Translations under genes and position numbers: made by a program
In this document: positions 38,498 through 50,700 of the stretch, one piece after another
Layout of the letters: each line of letters begins with the position of its first letter
Numbering within the stretch: the stretch's first letter is position 1
Assembly: GCA_914767715.1 (NCBI GenBank)
Contig: OU612067.1
Location: forward strand, 1,984,001-2,048,000
DNA from: Membranipora membranacea
Taxonomy: Eukaryota; Bryozoa; Gymnolaemata; Cheilostomatida; Membraniporidae
DNA: 64,000 nucleotides
Reading direction: 5' to 3'
Notes under the pieces: model-generated
Told to the model about the DNA's origin: nothing
The model's database searches: none
The model's input: only the letters and a program-made list of their open reading frames with translations

Positions 38498-41400
38498 TCA
38501 ACACTGATGCTCCTCCAGCTGTAGAAACATATCCACATATTCTCCACACATACCAGCTACCCGGGTTTTACACCCGCGTTCCACAATATCCGATACCAAT
38601 TGACTGAGAGAGTTCTTAGCTATTTGATGTGATGTGATTGTCTTTGTTACTGCTGATATAGTGTCTGTGAGCTCTTCTATAATACAAAACTGTAAAAAAT
38701 TATAAAGTATATATATATAGAGTATAAAGTATGGACCGAAGCGCTCATCTGGGGGTCTTTCAATCAGAATGAGCGAGGTGTTATCACTGTGTGCGATGCA
38801 AGTCAAGTTATCACTATCACATCGGTCAAAATTATCACTCACTTGGTCTTTCAATTAGACAAACTCGCTCTTGAATCGCTCACTCAGAATGTATATAGTT
38901 TCATCAATGACCGAGTGATTTGGAAGCAAGAGCCTAGCAGGTATCGCTCACTCACTAGATTGCGATTTTGGCTGTGTCTAATTGAAAAACCCCCTGACAC
39001 TTATATCATTGTTAGGAAATGTTAATTTGCAGACAGAAAGCCTTTAGTATTCATTTACAGTTTGAGATGCAGAGATTCTGAGGCCCTGCCGTAATGCAAA
39101 AAACATTAGAGATGCATTGCAAACTATGGTCTGAGATTTTATATGACATATCAGGCATATAAATAGAAGGGGATAATTCAATGGAGTATTTGTTTTGGAA
39201 TTCCTTTCAAAAAATCTATATATAATAACATTCCATAAAGTGTTGGCTGGTCCAATCTCATTGTATCAATGGGAAATCCCCCTTGTTGGAAAACCAAAAA
39301 CAGAAATAAACAGAAAGGCTATATTTGAACAATTATTTCATCATTTTGTATTTCAAGGGAATAACGGCTGGTTGGTTTTATTTGTATTTCCTCTCCAATT
39401 CTTATGCATAGTTGATTTTGCACTGGATATAACATGCAAACATAGCAGTATGAGCTATGTACAGTAATACCTCACCTATAAGTCACCGGACTTATAAGTG
39501 AATCACCCCCCTCAGAAAAAATAAAAATGCTCCAGTTATAAGACACCCCACAGCTATAAGACACCCCACAGCTATAAGACACTGTGTCTTATAAGTGAAT
39601 AATATCAGTAGTTGATGTTTGGAAGCTCTCCATCTTTGAATCAAGCGTCTATTAATGTTCAATCCCCTTGCAAGTCTTGTCAAGGTTGTTATTCTTTTCA
39701 ACTGTTCTCAACACTTCCAGTTTCTGCTGAATGGTGTATGAGGTTCTTGGCATGTTTTATTTATTTTGAAAGACTGTGAGAGAGATATGATATGCTGATT
39801 GTTGAAAAATTTGAATTTTGTGGCACACATTCACTCACTACAAATGGTAGTTTTGGGAAAAAAACTGCCCTCAGCGGGTTTTAACCGCAACTTCATGCTT
39901 ACATGTCGGACACTTTATCACTGAGCTATTCATCTACAGTGATTTATATGGGTTTTAGTTCAACCAAAATATAAAAATGCTTCAAATGATAGTCGCGTCT
40001 ATATGCTTCTCTCTTACAGCCGCCTTCACTTATAAATCCCCGATCTATAGGTGAGGGATTACGGTATATACTATACTCGTCTCACCCATTTAGACTCTCA
40101 TCACCAATGACTATGATATGTCACTGGCTAGCTCAATCCTTACCCTTTTGCTTTTGAAGCCCACTGAGCATAATCTTGTTGGCCACCAGATTAGATGTTT
40201 TCCTCAGCCTACTTATCCTACAGAAGAAATGGGAACCAGGCTTTGAGGTGATTAATCGCTAATTTTTGGATTTGCTACTTTTTGATGTGGAATATATATT
40301 TGCATTGAACTATTGTCAGATAGGTCAGTTGACTCTCAGGAGGCATAAATACTAAAAAGACAAATTTAATTTAGCTGTCAAAATTGGAGGGATGATGTAT
40401 ACTATTCTGATTATTACCTCTTGATTAAGGAATCGAGTAAGGAAAATTTGAATTGTATTGGAAGAGAGTTTTACTGTGTTTGAAAGGCATTTTTTCCTTA
40501 GGGCCATGGCGGACACCAATACCTTAAATTTGGAGTCTAGAATTTTCTCCAAATCTAGATAAATTTGTTCCATTGAAAAACATTATTAAAAAACTTGTAG
40601 TATGTTTTCTGTTATAAACCTCAGACCTACTTTCCAGAAATTTTTATTCTTTGTCTCTTGGTTTTGATGCTAATTCCCAGTTTCACCATTGCCTCTTCAG
40701 CAGTCCGAATCTCCTCCCGCAGTTTGATAAGCTTACTGGGACTTGGTGACATGTCTGTAGCTTCTCCTGTTCTAGCTTTACCAAAGTGATTCAGGTTGTG
40801 CGCAGTTGCATCCTTTGTGAATGCTGGATCCCGATATACTATCGGCATGTTAGGGTCTTGGGGAGCAGAAATATTAAGTTTATACTGTCTGCCCTGAGGA
40901 CCTTTAGCTGCTTTTCTGTAACGCCAGAAGCTGGTCACACTGGTATTAGTGCTGTGATGTTTGAGGGAAGTCTCCTCTTCTATCCCCTCGATCACTGATG
41001 GTACTAGCGGCTCTGAAGGACTGGGCTCTTCATACTCAGATTCTTATCAGAAAGCAGAGGCACAGTTAGGAATTAAAGATTTGATATTGAAACATGAGAG
41101 AAGACATTTTACTGAATCTGCACCCAAGAAATTGCAAATCCTTAAAACATAAACTCGTTAAGGGGGTTTTACGACCTTTTTGCGAAATTTCCCTAAGCTT
41201 TCTTTTCCATCAAATCCTGCAGAAATTATCATTCGGTAATTTCTGCAGGATTTGACATAATGCCAACTCATAAACTCAAGTACATCTTATACTATTGATC
41301 AGGACTTTTCTACAGGAACTTACCAGAGCTGCTCCAGGTGACATGAGGGGTAGAAGATGGACTCCAGTTTTCTCTCTGCCAGCTTGTCTGTGAGGTCAAG

Positions 41401-41539
41401 TCAGGATTAGATCCATCATCCTCACAATCACTATAACTTATCACCGAGTCTCTTACTGTGTACTGTATATCATCCTCGTATATACCCCAGTCGTCTGGTA
41501 ATGTTGCCACCCCTAATCGGATCATCATGAGCTGCTCCT
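38498..41539 (-). CDS. Unrecognised conserved protein, tandem copy A (5' part missing)
   Basis: Paralogue of the gene at 46850-50346. Coding exons: 41539-41324, 41042-40631, 40217-40144, 38676-38498, joined in the same phases as copy B with exon lengths 412 and 74 conserved. The sequence contains SYSDCEDD, HVTWSSSG, then the most conserved segment SFWRYRKAAKGPQGRQYKLN and MPIVYRDPAFTKDA, an SPSPSKLI motif, a basic heptad-like stretch ISRLRKTSNLVANKIMLSGL, and a C-terminus with VSDIVERGCKTRVAGMCGEY. The first visible exon opens with EEQLMMIRLGV after a poor acceptor. An upstream exon with the start codon was not found, or translation starts at the internal Met. Function unknown. The acidic N-terminus and basic coiled middle suggest a soluble nuclear or scaffold protein, which is a guess. 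Confidence 0.7.
39462..40064 (-). mobile_element. pogo/Tigger-like DNA transposon remnant
   Basis: The ends are inverted repeats of about 40 bases with mismatches, starting CAGTAATACCTCACCTATA on the left and CCGTAATCCCTCACCTATAG on the right (complement). They are flanked by TA at 39460-39461 and 40065-40066, the Tc1/mariner/pogo target. At 603 bases it is far shorter than an autonomous copy. It lies in the last intron of unknown gene copy A. A short internal run of an 18-base unit (CCCCACAGCTATAAGACA) near 39545-39585 adds to the left end. Confidence 0.8.
39600..39753 (-). pseudogene. pogo-type transposase N-terminal HTH, frameshifted
   Basis: From the ATG at 39753 the minus strand reads MPRTSYTIQQKLEVLRTVEK, then NNNLDKTCKGI and a stop. 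A one-step frame change continues with GLNINRRLIQRWRASKH, which is the second half of a CENP-B/pogo-like helix-turn-helix (typically ending in LQRW or similar). The DDE catalytic domain is absent. It is a dead transposase relic inside the element above. Confidence 0.7.
41211..41254. repeat. Perfect 18-base inverted repeat, 8-base loop
   Basis: CAAATCCTGCAGAAATTA and its exact reverse complement are separated by TCATTCGG. It lies in the first visible intron of unknown gene copy A. Possible small hairpin or footprint of a foldback element. Confidence 0.85.
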
Positions 41540-43079
41540 CTATATTGTGAGGTGTTCAAATAATGGGTAGGTCCTGAATTTTCTATTTCTTATTCTACTT
41601 TTATAAAAATTTGTCGCGGTACAAAGTCCTATTTTGCATCACAAGCACACTTGTACACACGTAAGTCCTCTGTTAATATCAGTCAATTCTGTACAGGTTT
41701 GGGGAAGTTCCTGGTTCAATTCTCCATTATCGGCTTTAGGATAACCTATAAGTATTTTGACCTTTGGAATTGTTTAGAAAAGGGTGATCTTGTAAAATTT
41801 AACAACAGTATAAGTTCTCTTTTGGAGATGGAGTAGATTTTAATACAATACTTTTTAAGGGGGAGCATAATTATCAATACCAGGTAAATTGATTATGATT
41901 GTAGGACTCTCAAACGGCTTCAGCGTTTGGTATCCGAGCAAGCGAGACTGTTTGTCCATAATGTGTCACATTTGCATTACAGACCTACTCACATATATAC
42001 TTACTTTGGTACAGTATTTACATTCTGAAAAACAAGCATAAAACCGTATTCCAAAAGCCTAATAAGCCAATAAGAGATTTGGGACATAGATATCATTCAA
42101 AACCAGCCTTTTCAATTGTGTATTAGAAATTATCTTGATAGTATAAAACAGCACTAACTCACCAGATTTACACCGCTGAACATGTTTTTCCCCATATAAT
42201 TGTTAGTCAATCAATCTATTAATCAATCAAAAACAGAGGAATGTTCGGACAACAAAGCATATTTGTTACTTTTGTTGTACATTTCCCTCTCAGTATTCCA
42301 TTGCATGTTCATCAATAACTTTTGGTTAAAGCGAAAAGCACAGACAGTCATACCCCTAACACCCTCTGAAGCTTAGTGCACAATGACTCAGTGTTTGTGT
42401 TGTGTTGGTGGTATGTATGGTGAATATTTTTTTAGTTCAATCTTAGCTTTCATTCTGGCATACCACTAGGGAGGGGATTTTTTCTGCATTGCTGATCTAT
42501 CTGGGTATCTATTGCAGGGAAACCCCATATTATGAACAGGGGTGTAATGATGTACAGCATCATGCACCAAACACTTGAACATTAAGTTATCATATAATAG
42601 GGAATATACAACCTCACGTTCTCAAAAGTGCACTAGGTAAAGATTCGAATGCGATTGGCTTTATCTGTTAGAGATGATAGCAGTTTTCGGATTTACGCAT
42701 TTACACTATCCATCTACTCATTACAAAGCTACATTGAGTTTGTATGACTATCATCAGGAAATATTGATCAGAACTCTGTTGCAAATTTTATCTTATGACT
42801 TTCATGACACGGCAGTAACATCTAATCTCTGTCACAATATAGTATGCTCTTGAAAACTAAATAACATAAGTTTTCCTGGTTTATTGAATCGCAGGCAAAA
42901 GCACAAAGTTTGGATTTGATTTACGCTGACATAGGGGCCAGCTTCGGAAAACCACTACACCTTTATAAGAACCTCCAAGGAGCTGTGTTATCTGAGTGCT
43001 TATATGACCTTATCTTTAGGGTAGCCACATAATTTTATTATGGATCTTTTGACCTTTCCATAAACATCCACTATGATTA

Positions 43080-43320
43080 TCTGCATCCCCTGTCTGTATA
43101 CCCCTGTCTTCACCTCCTGTATATATCCCTGCCTATATCCACCCTTCCTGTATCCACCCTGTCTGTATCCCCCTGTCTGTATCAGCCCTGTGTGTAGCCG
43201 CCCTGTCTGTTTTCCCCTGTCTGTATTCCCCTGTCTGTATCCCCCTGTCTGTATCAGCCCTGTGTGTATCAGCCCTGTCTGTTTTCCCCTGTCTGTATTC
43301 CCCTGTCTGTATCCCCCTGA
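43080..43320. repeat. C/T-rich minisatellite
   Basis: About a dozen imperfect units around CCCCTGTCTGTATC, with a higher-order repeat in which a longer block ending CTGTTTTCCCCTGTCTGTA recurs. The plus-strand open frame of 89 codons across it is a repeat artefact. Confidence 0.85.
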
Positions 43321-44907
43321 AATAACTTCAGCTTTATCGTGAGTCTGATTACAGAAGTGTGGGTATGGGTGAAGGTATGATGATGTCTCAATGAAGGAAT
43401 TTTAGCCCTGCTTGAAGATTTTGTGCACTTGGCAAAGTAATTTAAGGAGTTGTGTTCCCAAATAATTAGTAGATATCTCTGTGATGATGCCCGAAGAGAT
43501 CAATACATTTTCCAAGCCAATCAAATCCTTTAACGTGATATATCGGCGGCATCGCCTTTTCAGTTTCTCAGGTACCGCTTGTCCCATCTCAAAAATTCCT
43601 TCACTGACACGTTGCTAGTAGGCTTATGTTTAACATCGAAAATTTTTTTAAACCGCATGTTTCTAACTTGATTAATTGAACATTAACTAAAATACATTGA
43701 AATCATATAGGCAGCAGAGGGCAAAATGATGCAGTTTATGTTATGTTATGTTATGCAAAAGCGTGATGAAAATCTATGCAGTATTACATGCAAAGCACAT
43801 TGTGTACAACAATGGATCACCTTTTTTGGGTGATTGTTTAGCATTGCAAGAGAAATGTTTATGCTCATAACTTCTCTACTATTGAATTTATCATCAAACG
43901 CCACAATCAAAACCTCGGAAATACTCTCTAGTTTAATGGAAGCTAGTGTGTATAACATGTTGTTTAACCTATATTCAAATTTTTTAGCTGGAGAGGAGTG
44001 CATGTTTTGGACCAAATAAAGCTGATTTAGCCACAAAGACCCAAATATCTCAAGATGTAAAGCCATAATCAACAATCGCTTTGATCTAAACCTAGACAAT
44101 CTCCTGCTGTTCATCATGCTGACAACAAATTTGACTGACATCTTTCTGAATTTCTGAATTTTGGCTGGAAAATTTTGACCTAAATTAGTTAAAATTTGGG
44201 TTATTATCTGTTACTGCTGTGACAACCAGGATCTGTAAACTGGTAAAATTATTGATGGAAGTGACAGTACAAGACCAAAATGGTATAATAAATTGGAAAT
44301 TTTAGTTTCTGCATTATTGGGGTTGCATGTAATGAGGGGTCAGAAATGGCCCTATTACTATTGCAAAAATCAACTTCAAGTCTCGAAGACAGGAGGCCTA
44401 AAATCAGAAAGTTTCACTACAATGTCACTCCTCCAGTTAGTGCCATGCCTTCTCTATATTATGGTGAAAGCGTAAACTAATCAAATACCTCAAATACAAG
44501 GTACAGTGGGCTCAATTTAAAAAAGGCACTTTTTGCCCAAAAATGAACTTTCAGAGGTCACTGCGACTCAGCGTCAAATATTTGGGAGGTTCAAACTGTG
44601 AAAATAACTATTAGACATGATCACCAAAACCAAAAGTTGTTTTAAATGCAGTCCTAAGAATTAAGCATCAATTATTAGTTGTCTTCTTCATGTAAATGAG
44701 AAGCCAACTCTTGTATTAAGTTATGTTTGGTTTGGTGTATTTGTCAACATAAGTTAACATAAAATGTGTTCAGTAGCATCTGAGATGCTAATTGAGGCAC
44801 GGCGCCCAAGAAAAGCTGGCGCTGTAGGCAGTCAAAATATGGGAAGAAGAACAGAAAATACCTACACACATGGCTCACTTCCTGTGGTTACCTATCCACA
44901 GCGAATA

Positions 44908-45050
44908 CTACACCAGGGCGGCAAGTAGATTTTGCTTCAATGCCGCCCTAAAAGTCGAGGATTGATTAATCTCCCGGAGAGTATCAGGCAAGCTGTTCCA
45001 AGCGTCAGGCAAGGCGTCCAAGGCACAGGGCAGCTGCTCAAACTTGGTTG
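44908..45050 (-). mobile_element. C-terminal scrap of a third LINE
   Basis: The minus strand reads ALPDAWNSLPDTLREINQSS then TFRAALKQNLLAALV and a stop at 44908-44910. WNSLPxxLR....S..FRxxLKxxL is the standard ending of many non-LTR reverse transcriptase ORFs. The segment is richer in GC than its flanks. It differs from LINE families 1 and 2 elsewhere in the window. Confidence 0.7.
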
Positions 45051-46849
45051 TTTCTTATCTTTCCAGTTTAAGCTAGCTGTCCTGAACCTATGAGACAAAT
45101 TGCATCACACCTCTTATTACTTCTTCAGCCCACAATGGAGTGTTAAGGTGCTCACCTTGTAAATCTTGAGCTAAAGCTTGTTAATTGTGGATTCATCTCA
45201 TAGCTTCCTTGATCTATTTACCAATTCTTCATTCTGTATCGTCAAATTAAAGCATATACATAGACCATAATCACAGTACCTTGTCAGAGTATAGGCAAAT
45301 GTTCTCTAGTAAAATATTAAGAAAAAATTGAAAAATGAAAGTTCATTTTTATTTTCTCTCTTTTTTTGTTTGTTGTCCAGTAGAATGATTTTTGTGCGCT
45401 TTAAATGGCATTCGAACGTCATCTTGATTGGTGACAAATTATATCAGTCAACTTTTTCAGCTTTTTGATAAAATTCAAATGAATTTGCTAACTAATGACT
45501 ATAAAAAGTATCAGTCTGCTCTAGATGACCTATTCATTCTCTGTAGTTAATTTAAATACAATACCCCACTGATTATAACTTTTCCAGATCCCATCATTAA
45601 GATTTTGGAAAAATTCGCGGAAGTGATACAGACACAACACAGATTAAAACTAACACAACTACTTCTCAGAACTTACAAATTTGTCATTTTCTGTGTGTAT
45701 CCTGAGTTAAATTAGCAAGTTAGTTAGAAACTCATATATTTACTCGCATCATGTCCAACTTTTACCTAAAAATGTGACGAATAGCCTGTCTGTTTTGATA
45801 ATAAGCTTTGTAACAGCTGTTACATTAAGTTAGTTCACCCATAGCTAATTTGTAGATAATATTCTGACAATGATGACTCATTGGATTGGAATTCACAGGA
45901 TTTTCTATATTGAGTCGCAGATGGAGATAACACCGTATTGATTTTAATCGCTGCCAAAAAAAGCATAACCATCATCTCTGACACAGACAAATGGTAAGAT
46001 TGTGAGATAATGAGGGCAAATCAATTCAATTGGATTAAACCAAGACCGTTTTTTTCCCCCAGATGGTATTATTACAAAACACTGGAGCCTAACTCATCTC
46101 GATATTTACACTTAAAGTCTGGCTATCAATGTTAAAAGCTCATAAAGTGATTGTAGAAATAGATGACCAACCCCCAATGCGACAGCCCAGCTTCCTGAAG
46201 TTTTCATTATTGAAATGACTTTGAAATTTTTTGTCATATTTGACTTGCTGAGTAGTATTCTTGAGCTGGTCTATGGTTTGATTGCCTTTTTGTTGAGTGT
46301 ACTAGCAGGCTGCCAGTCATACTGAATAACTATCAAATGCTAATAATAATTTTGTCATATTTTGTGTTTCCAAATTACGCAATCTCTTCCACAGCTGCCA
46401 GCTAAAGATGTTCAACATTCCACACCTTCATCAATGTTTACTGGTTATTGTGTAACAATTGCATTCTCTGAGAACAAAAATTTGATGGTTTTCCCCTGGT
46501 AATGAAATGGAAAACTAATGAGCTGCTGATAAGCCTCACATTCCATAGAACTAATCTCAGAGCTCGCAGGCTTAATGAGGATTAACCAGCTGTACTGTAG
46601 TCATATTAGATTGTATGTGAGGGTTGGAGCATAATGATCATATGTTGGATAGGAAATCAGAGAATTTTCATTAATGAATTTAATGATTTTCTATATATTA
46701 TTAATTTGTATATATATATATACATTTATGATTAAAATTGGTTAAAATTAACCTGACCTCAAAAACTGAACAATAACTTGATTCAGACAACAATGATAAT
46801 TATTAGCTGTGGCCTGTGGTACCCGTTTGAGATTAAATCAAACAAAAAT

Positions 46850-49800
46850 CTACTGCGAGGGTCTCTCTAGGCTTAGAACCATATCCACATATTCTCCACA
46901 CATACCGGCTACAAGGGTTTTACATCCACGCTCCACAATGTCTGATACTAGTAGAGACAGAGAACTGTTGGCTATGTGACAAGATATGGCTGCGGTTACA
47001 GCTGATATAGTATCTGTTAGCTCTTCTGTGGATAGAAGTGAAATGAATATACATATAAACATTCATTGCGTTCGTGTGAGAAGTGTCGATCACTCAACCC
47101 TGTACCATGTGATCACACTGGCTCGTATTTACTAAGGAACACATCTGGGAATCTTCCAGTAAACAGGAATTCTCGACTCAATATGTATGAGAAAATGACA
47201 ATTGCATTTTTTTATAGTTTTTTTGCGGAATATATATACAGCTTGAATTGAGACTTAGATTGACCAAGGAGTTAGAGACACTCTAACTGTCTCTAACTCC
47301 TTGGATTCACATACCTGTTTGTTTTTGTAACCCACTCAGCATGATCTTGTTTGCTTCTAGATTGGCTACCTTTCTCAGTCTGCTGATTCTACCAAAAGGA
47401 TATGGTTAAAATCAGTGTATTTCTCATTTTTAAACCTGGGAGAAAGCAATATTATATTTTCCAGCTGGATTCAAAACCCAGCAGTTTCGACAAATTTGCT
47501 CTAAAAACCAAGCGGAATTTTTTCTTCTACCTAGGACTGGTAAATGATTCTCTTCTAATCAATTGACACACAATACTACAAACTCACTTTCCAGAAATCT
47601 TTATTCTTTGTCTCCTGGTTTTAGCACTATTTCCCAGCTTCACCATCGTCTCTTCAGCAGTCCTGATCTGCTCCCTAAGATTGATCAGCTTACTGGGACT
47701 TGGTGACATGTCTGTAGCTTGCCCTGTTCTAGCTTTACCAAAGTGACTCAGGTTATGTGCAGCTGCATCTTTTGTGAATGCTGGATCCTGATATATTATC
47801 GGCATATTAGGGTCTTTAGGAGCGGAAATATTAAGTTTATACTGTTTGCCTTGAGGGCCTTTAGCTATTTTTCTGTAACGCCAGAAGCTGGTTACACCAG
47901 TATTAGTGCTGTGATATTTTGGTGAGGTTTCCTCTTCCCTCTCCTCTATTACTGATGGTACGGTGGGCTCAGTTAAGTTATCTCCCACTTCATCAGAGTC
48001 TAAAGGAGAAAACTCGAAAAGTAATTGAGAGTTGTCCAGAACGTAGAAAACAGGCTCTACCTGTCAACATTGAGCCTGCTATACCACTAAAGGCATCAGG
48101 TGGCTTGTCTTGTCCAGTTTTGTTTAGAATATTTGAGAGTGTCTTGACAGAGCTGGTTAAGTATACAATGATGGTTACCAGTCACTGGGAATTGTCCCCC
48201 TCTAAGGACAGCCTGGGTGAATCCGTCATGACCTCTTCATGGCCACGACACAGACCTGTCTATTTTCATGAATTCAGATTTACGATCAAGAGCCAACTAA
48301 CACAAATATCTTTGTTAGTTTGACCAAGGAGTAGTCCTTGGTTTTACATTTGATTCTTCTTCTTATCCCAGGTGATTCCCTGTTCATTTGGCATGTCATA
48401 CTGTTTGTAAAACTACTACTTACTTAGGCTTAACTAGTAGAGACTGGCTGGAGTGAAGAAAATTAATTTACTAAACTCAGCATCGTGATCAATAGACATC
48501 GATACACAGACATCAATTCAGTCAATTTCCATATTGTGCTCGGATGACCAATAGACCATAGAATAATCGGACAACTCTTATTTTATTCCGAATCCACAAC
48601 TATTGCAATTCATTTCTTTCCTCTCTTACCAAATGGATTCACCCAGGCTGTCCCCCTCCCCACATATCCACCAACCCCCGACACGACAGCCTGCCCAGGG
48701 TATGTTTGCAGCCGGCGACCTATTTGCCAGTGCAGCCTAATTGGTAATGTTTTGCAGCCTAATTGTGGCCTTGTGTCTGCAAAAATTAGTTCACATTTGA
48801 TTTTTTTCCTGTTTGTGGTTGTCCATAGCCAGCCTTCTCATGCGCCACTTTTTTTTAAGCAAACAAACAAAAGGGGTGGGAAAGGCTAATGTATACCCTT
48901 TTGTTCTGTTGGCACAATCAATAGTTGAGATTTCAACGTATTGGCCATTATGCATCATACAGCAGCCAGGCTACATTATTGTCAGGATATCAAGGGAATT
49001 CTCAAGTCTTTCTTCACAAAACATCATAACTGTACTAGCGTAGACCACTTTCAAAAGAGCTTAAACATTACAACAATTCGTAAATTTTATATTTTTTTGT
49101 TAATGTTTGTAAAAACTTTCATTTGAACAAGAAAGACAGATTTGTAAAAAGTTGTCATGTTACAAGTTCTCCGGAATTTTGGCTGAAATTTTCATAGTGC
49201 CTAACAAGCATTTGCAAAAACTTTTAGAAAAAGGTCGGTGACCCATGGTCTAAACTCTAAATAAATGAATCCATTTATTTATTTACACCACTGGTCATTA
49301 AATATTTTACAAAATGAAATGAAATGAAGCAAGTGTTACTTATTATGCTGTTTTTGTGAGTTTTCTTTCACTAAGAAAAACTTTCATTATGATCAAAGGG
49401 GTTCCGGTGCCAGTACAGGTGATATAAAAATTTTATTCAAAACTGATGTACTGATCAATTGTAAAGGGATTCAAGGAATGTTGTTCCTCATTTGTTAAGA
49501 ACAATTCAACACTATAAGTTCTATTACTAAATACTGCTTGTGGCTCAATTGTTTTACTTTCGAGAATGATTTTAAAATTTGATATAATGGTTAATTAGAA
49601 CTGATAAGATCAGAGACGACCGAAAAGAAGCAAAACTCTTCGGCTCAGTTGGATAGATCATAGCTTAGTTCATTGGTAAGTGTGATGCTCGATCAATTTC
49701 GATTCATTTGCCTGTATTTGGAGTTGCTCCCCTTCCATTGCAAGGGAAGCAACTCTGAAAGTAGGCAAATGGATAAAAATTGATGTAGAGCATGGGTGGG

Positions 49801-50346
49801 CAACACAAAACAGTGCAACATATCTTTCAGTATTTTGTACAAACTGAAATAGATTTATGTGTAAAAGCTGTGGTATGTTGCAACGCACTTCAGCTCAACA
49901 AGATTCCATCACAGTGACTCATGTCATTCAGGTATAAGATTCTGCAGCAATATCGAAATTTAATAATCGCAGAACAGCCAACCATATTTTGCGCACAAAA
50001 ATTTACAGCTATTAGAGCCAAAACTTAGATCCTCAAAGCGCTGTCTGTGACACCTGAGCCTACCTGAGCTGCTCCATGTGACATCAGGTACTAATATAGG
50101 ACTCCTAGATTCACTCCTTCTCCCCCAGTCTAGCTGATAATCCCACTGCTGAGCTGTGACGTCATCCTCACAATCACTATAGCCGTACACTACAGACCCT
50201 GTCTCAGTTGGTCTGTCGGTGTGACGGTATGTACTACAGTAACTCTCCTCCTCTATCATACACGATTGTAGAATAGCGAACTGCTCCTCCGGTGAGATTA
50301 TCAGGTTATTGTTAAAGTCTAAATTTATATTGAAGTCTTCACTCAT
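46850..50346 (-). CDS. Unrecognised conserved protein, tandem copy B (complete)
   Basis: Four coding exons: 50346-50064, 47999-47588, 47388-47315, 47025-46850, giving 314 residues with consistent phases (1, 2, 1). A likely 5' UTR acceptor (TTTAG) lies a few bases upstream of the ATG. Order of features: acidic N-terminus with SPEEQFAILQSC and YGYSDCEDD; DVTWSSSG at the exon 1 end; SFWRYRKIAKGPQGKQYKLN with DPNMPIIYQDPAF (about 125-160); SPSPSKLINLREQIRTAE; a basic and then Leu-periodic stretch ISRLRKVANLEANKIMLSGL that may form a short coiled coil; and a C-terminus with LVSDIVERGCKTLVAGMCGE. No signal peptide or membrane span. I do not recognise the family. Strong conservation with copy A in exons 2-4 shows it is a real protein. 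Confidence 0.75.
47264..47304. repeat. Perfect 17-base inverted repeat, 7-base loop
   Basis: CCAAGGAGTTAGAGACA and its exact reverse complement flank CTCTAAC. It is in the last intron of unknown gene copy B, ending 10 bases before the exon 3 donor boundary, so a hairpin could cover that splice site in the transcript. Confidence 0.85.
48206..48653. repeat. 19-base inverted arms bounding 448 bases
   Basis: GGACAGCCTGGGTGAATCC at 48206-48224 is repeated as its exact complement at 48635-48653. They lie in intron 1 of unknown gene copy B. A non-autonomous DNA element is possible, but I cannot see a clear target duplication. Confidence 0.6.
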
Positions 50347-50496
50347 GTCTTCAATCTGCTAAATATAATATTAATAATATAAACAATTACAATTAATATA
50401 ACCCTACCACTAGCAGGTGTGAAGAAAAATATCTATTTATTGAAGAGGAAACCAAGGAACCAATCAATAGGTCAAAAAGCACTCGGTTACAACTCC

Positions 50497-50700
50497 AAGT
50501 AGTGAAAAGCGCCTATGGTGAGATGGCGAAATTGATTAGCACGCTTGCTATTCACTGCCAGGTGATTGGATGCCGCAAGACCTGTGGGCATGAGTTCCAC
50601 TTGGAGAGCTGTCCAGCCCCAGCACCCTTGGGTGTGAGGCATTATTTAGAGTACCCTTATCTCACCGATTGTTGTGCAAGCATCCAAAGTTAGTGGTTTT
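50497..50700 (+). mobile_element. tRNA-derived SINE, type 1
   Basis: The sequence begins GGTGAGATGGCGAAATTGAT, which resembles a tRNA A box of the Leu/Ser type. It continues with AGCACGCTTGCTATTCACTG and has a B-box-like GGGCATGAGTTCCACTT about 70 bases later. The following CAGCACCCTTGGGTGTGAG block recurs near the window end (63940-63990), so it belongs to a repeated family, not a tRNA gene. No 3' acceptor stem pairs with the start. Confidence 0.65.

Larger units (their letters stand above)
41540..46849. other. Interval between the two unknown paralogues
   Basis: It should hold the missing 5' exon and promoter of copy A, but I could not find an exon matching the N-terminus of copy B. It contains a C-rich minisatellite (43080-43320) and a LINE scrap (44908-45050). 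A minus-strand open frame at 43746-44141 (131 codons) has no known motif and lies in AT-rich DNA; I do not call it a gene. Confidence 0.4.

Noticed and set aside
43746-44141. 131-codon minus-strand open frame
   Set aside because: No motif, AT-rich composition and no splice partner. A chance frame is as likely as a gene.
47719-48323. Plus-strand open frames of 68 and 134 codons
   Set aside because: They are antisense to exon 2 of unknown gene B and its flanking intron.
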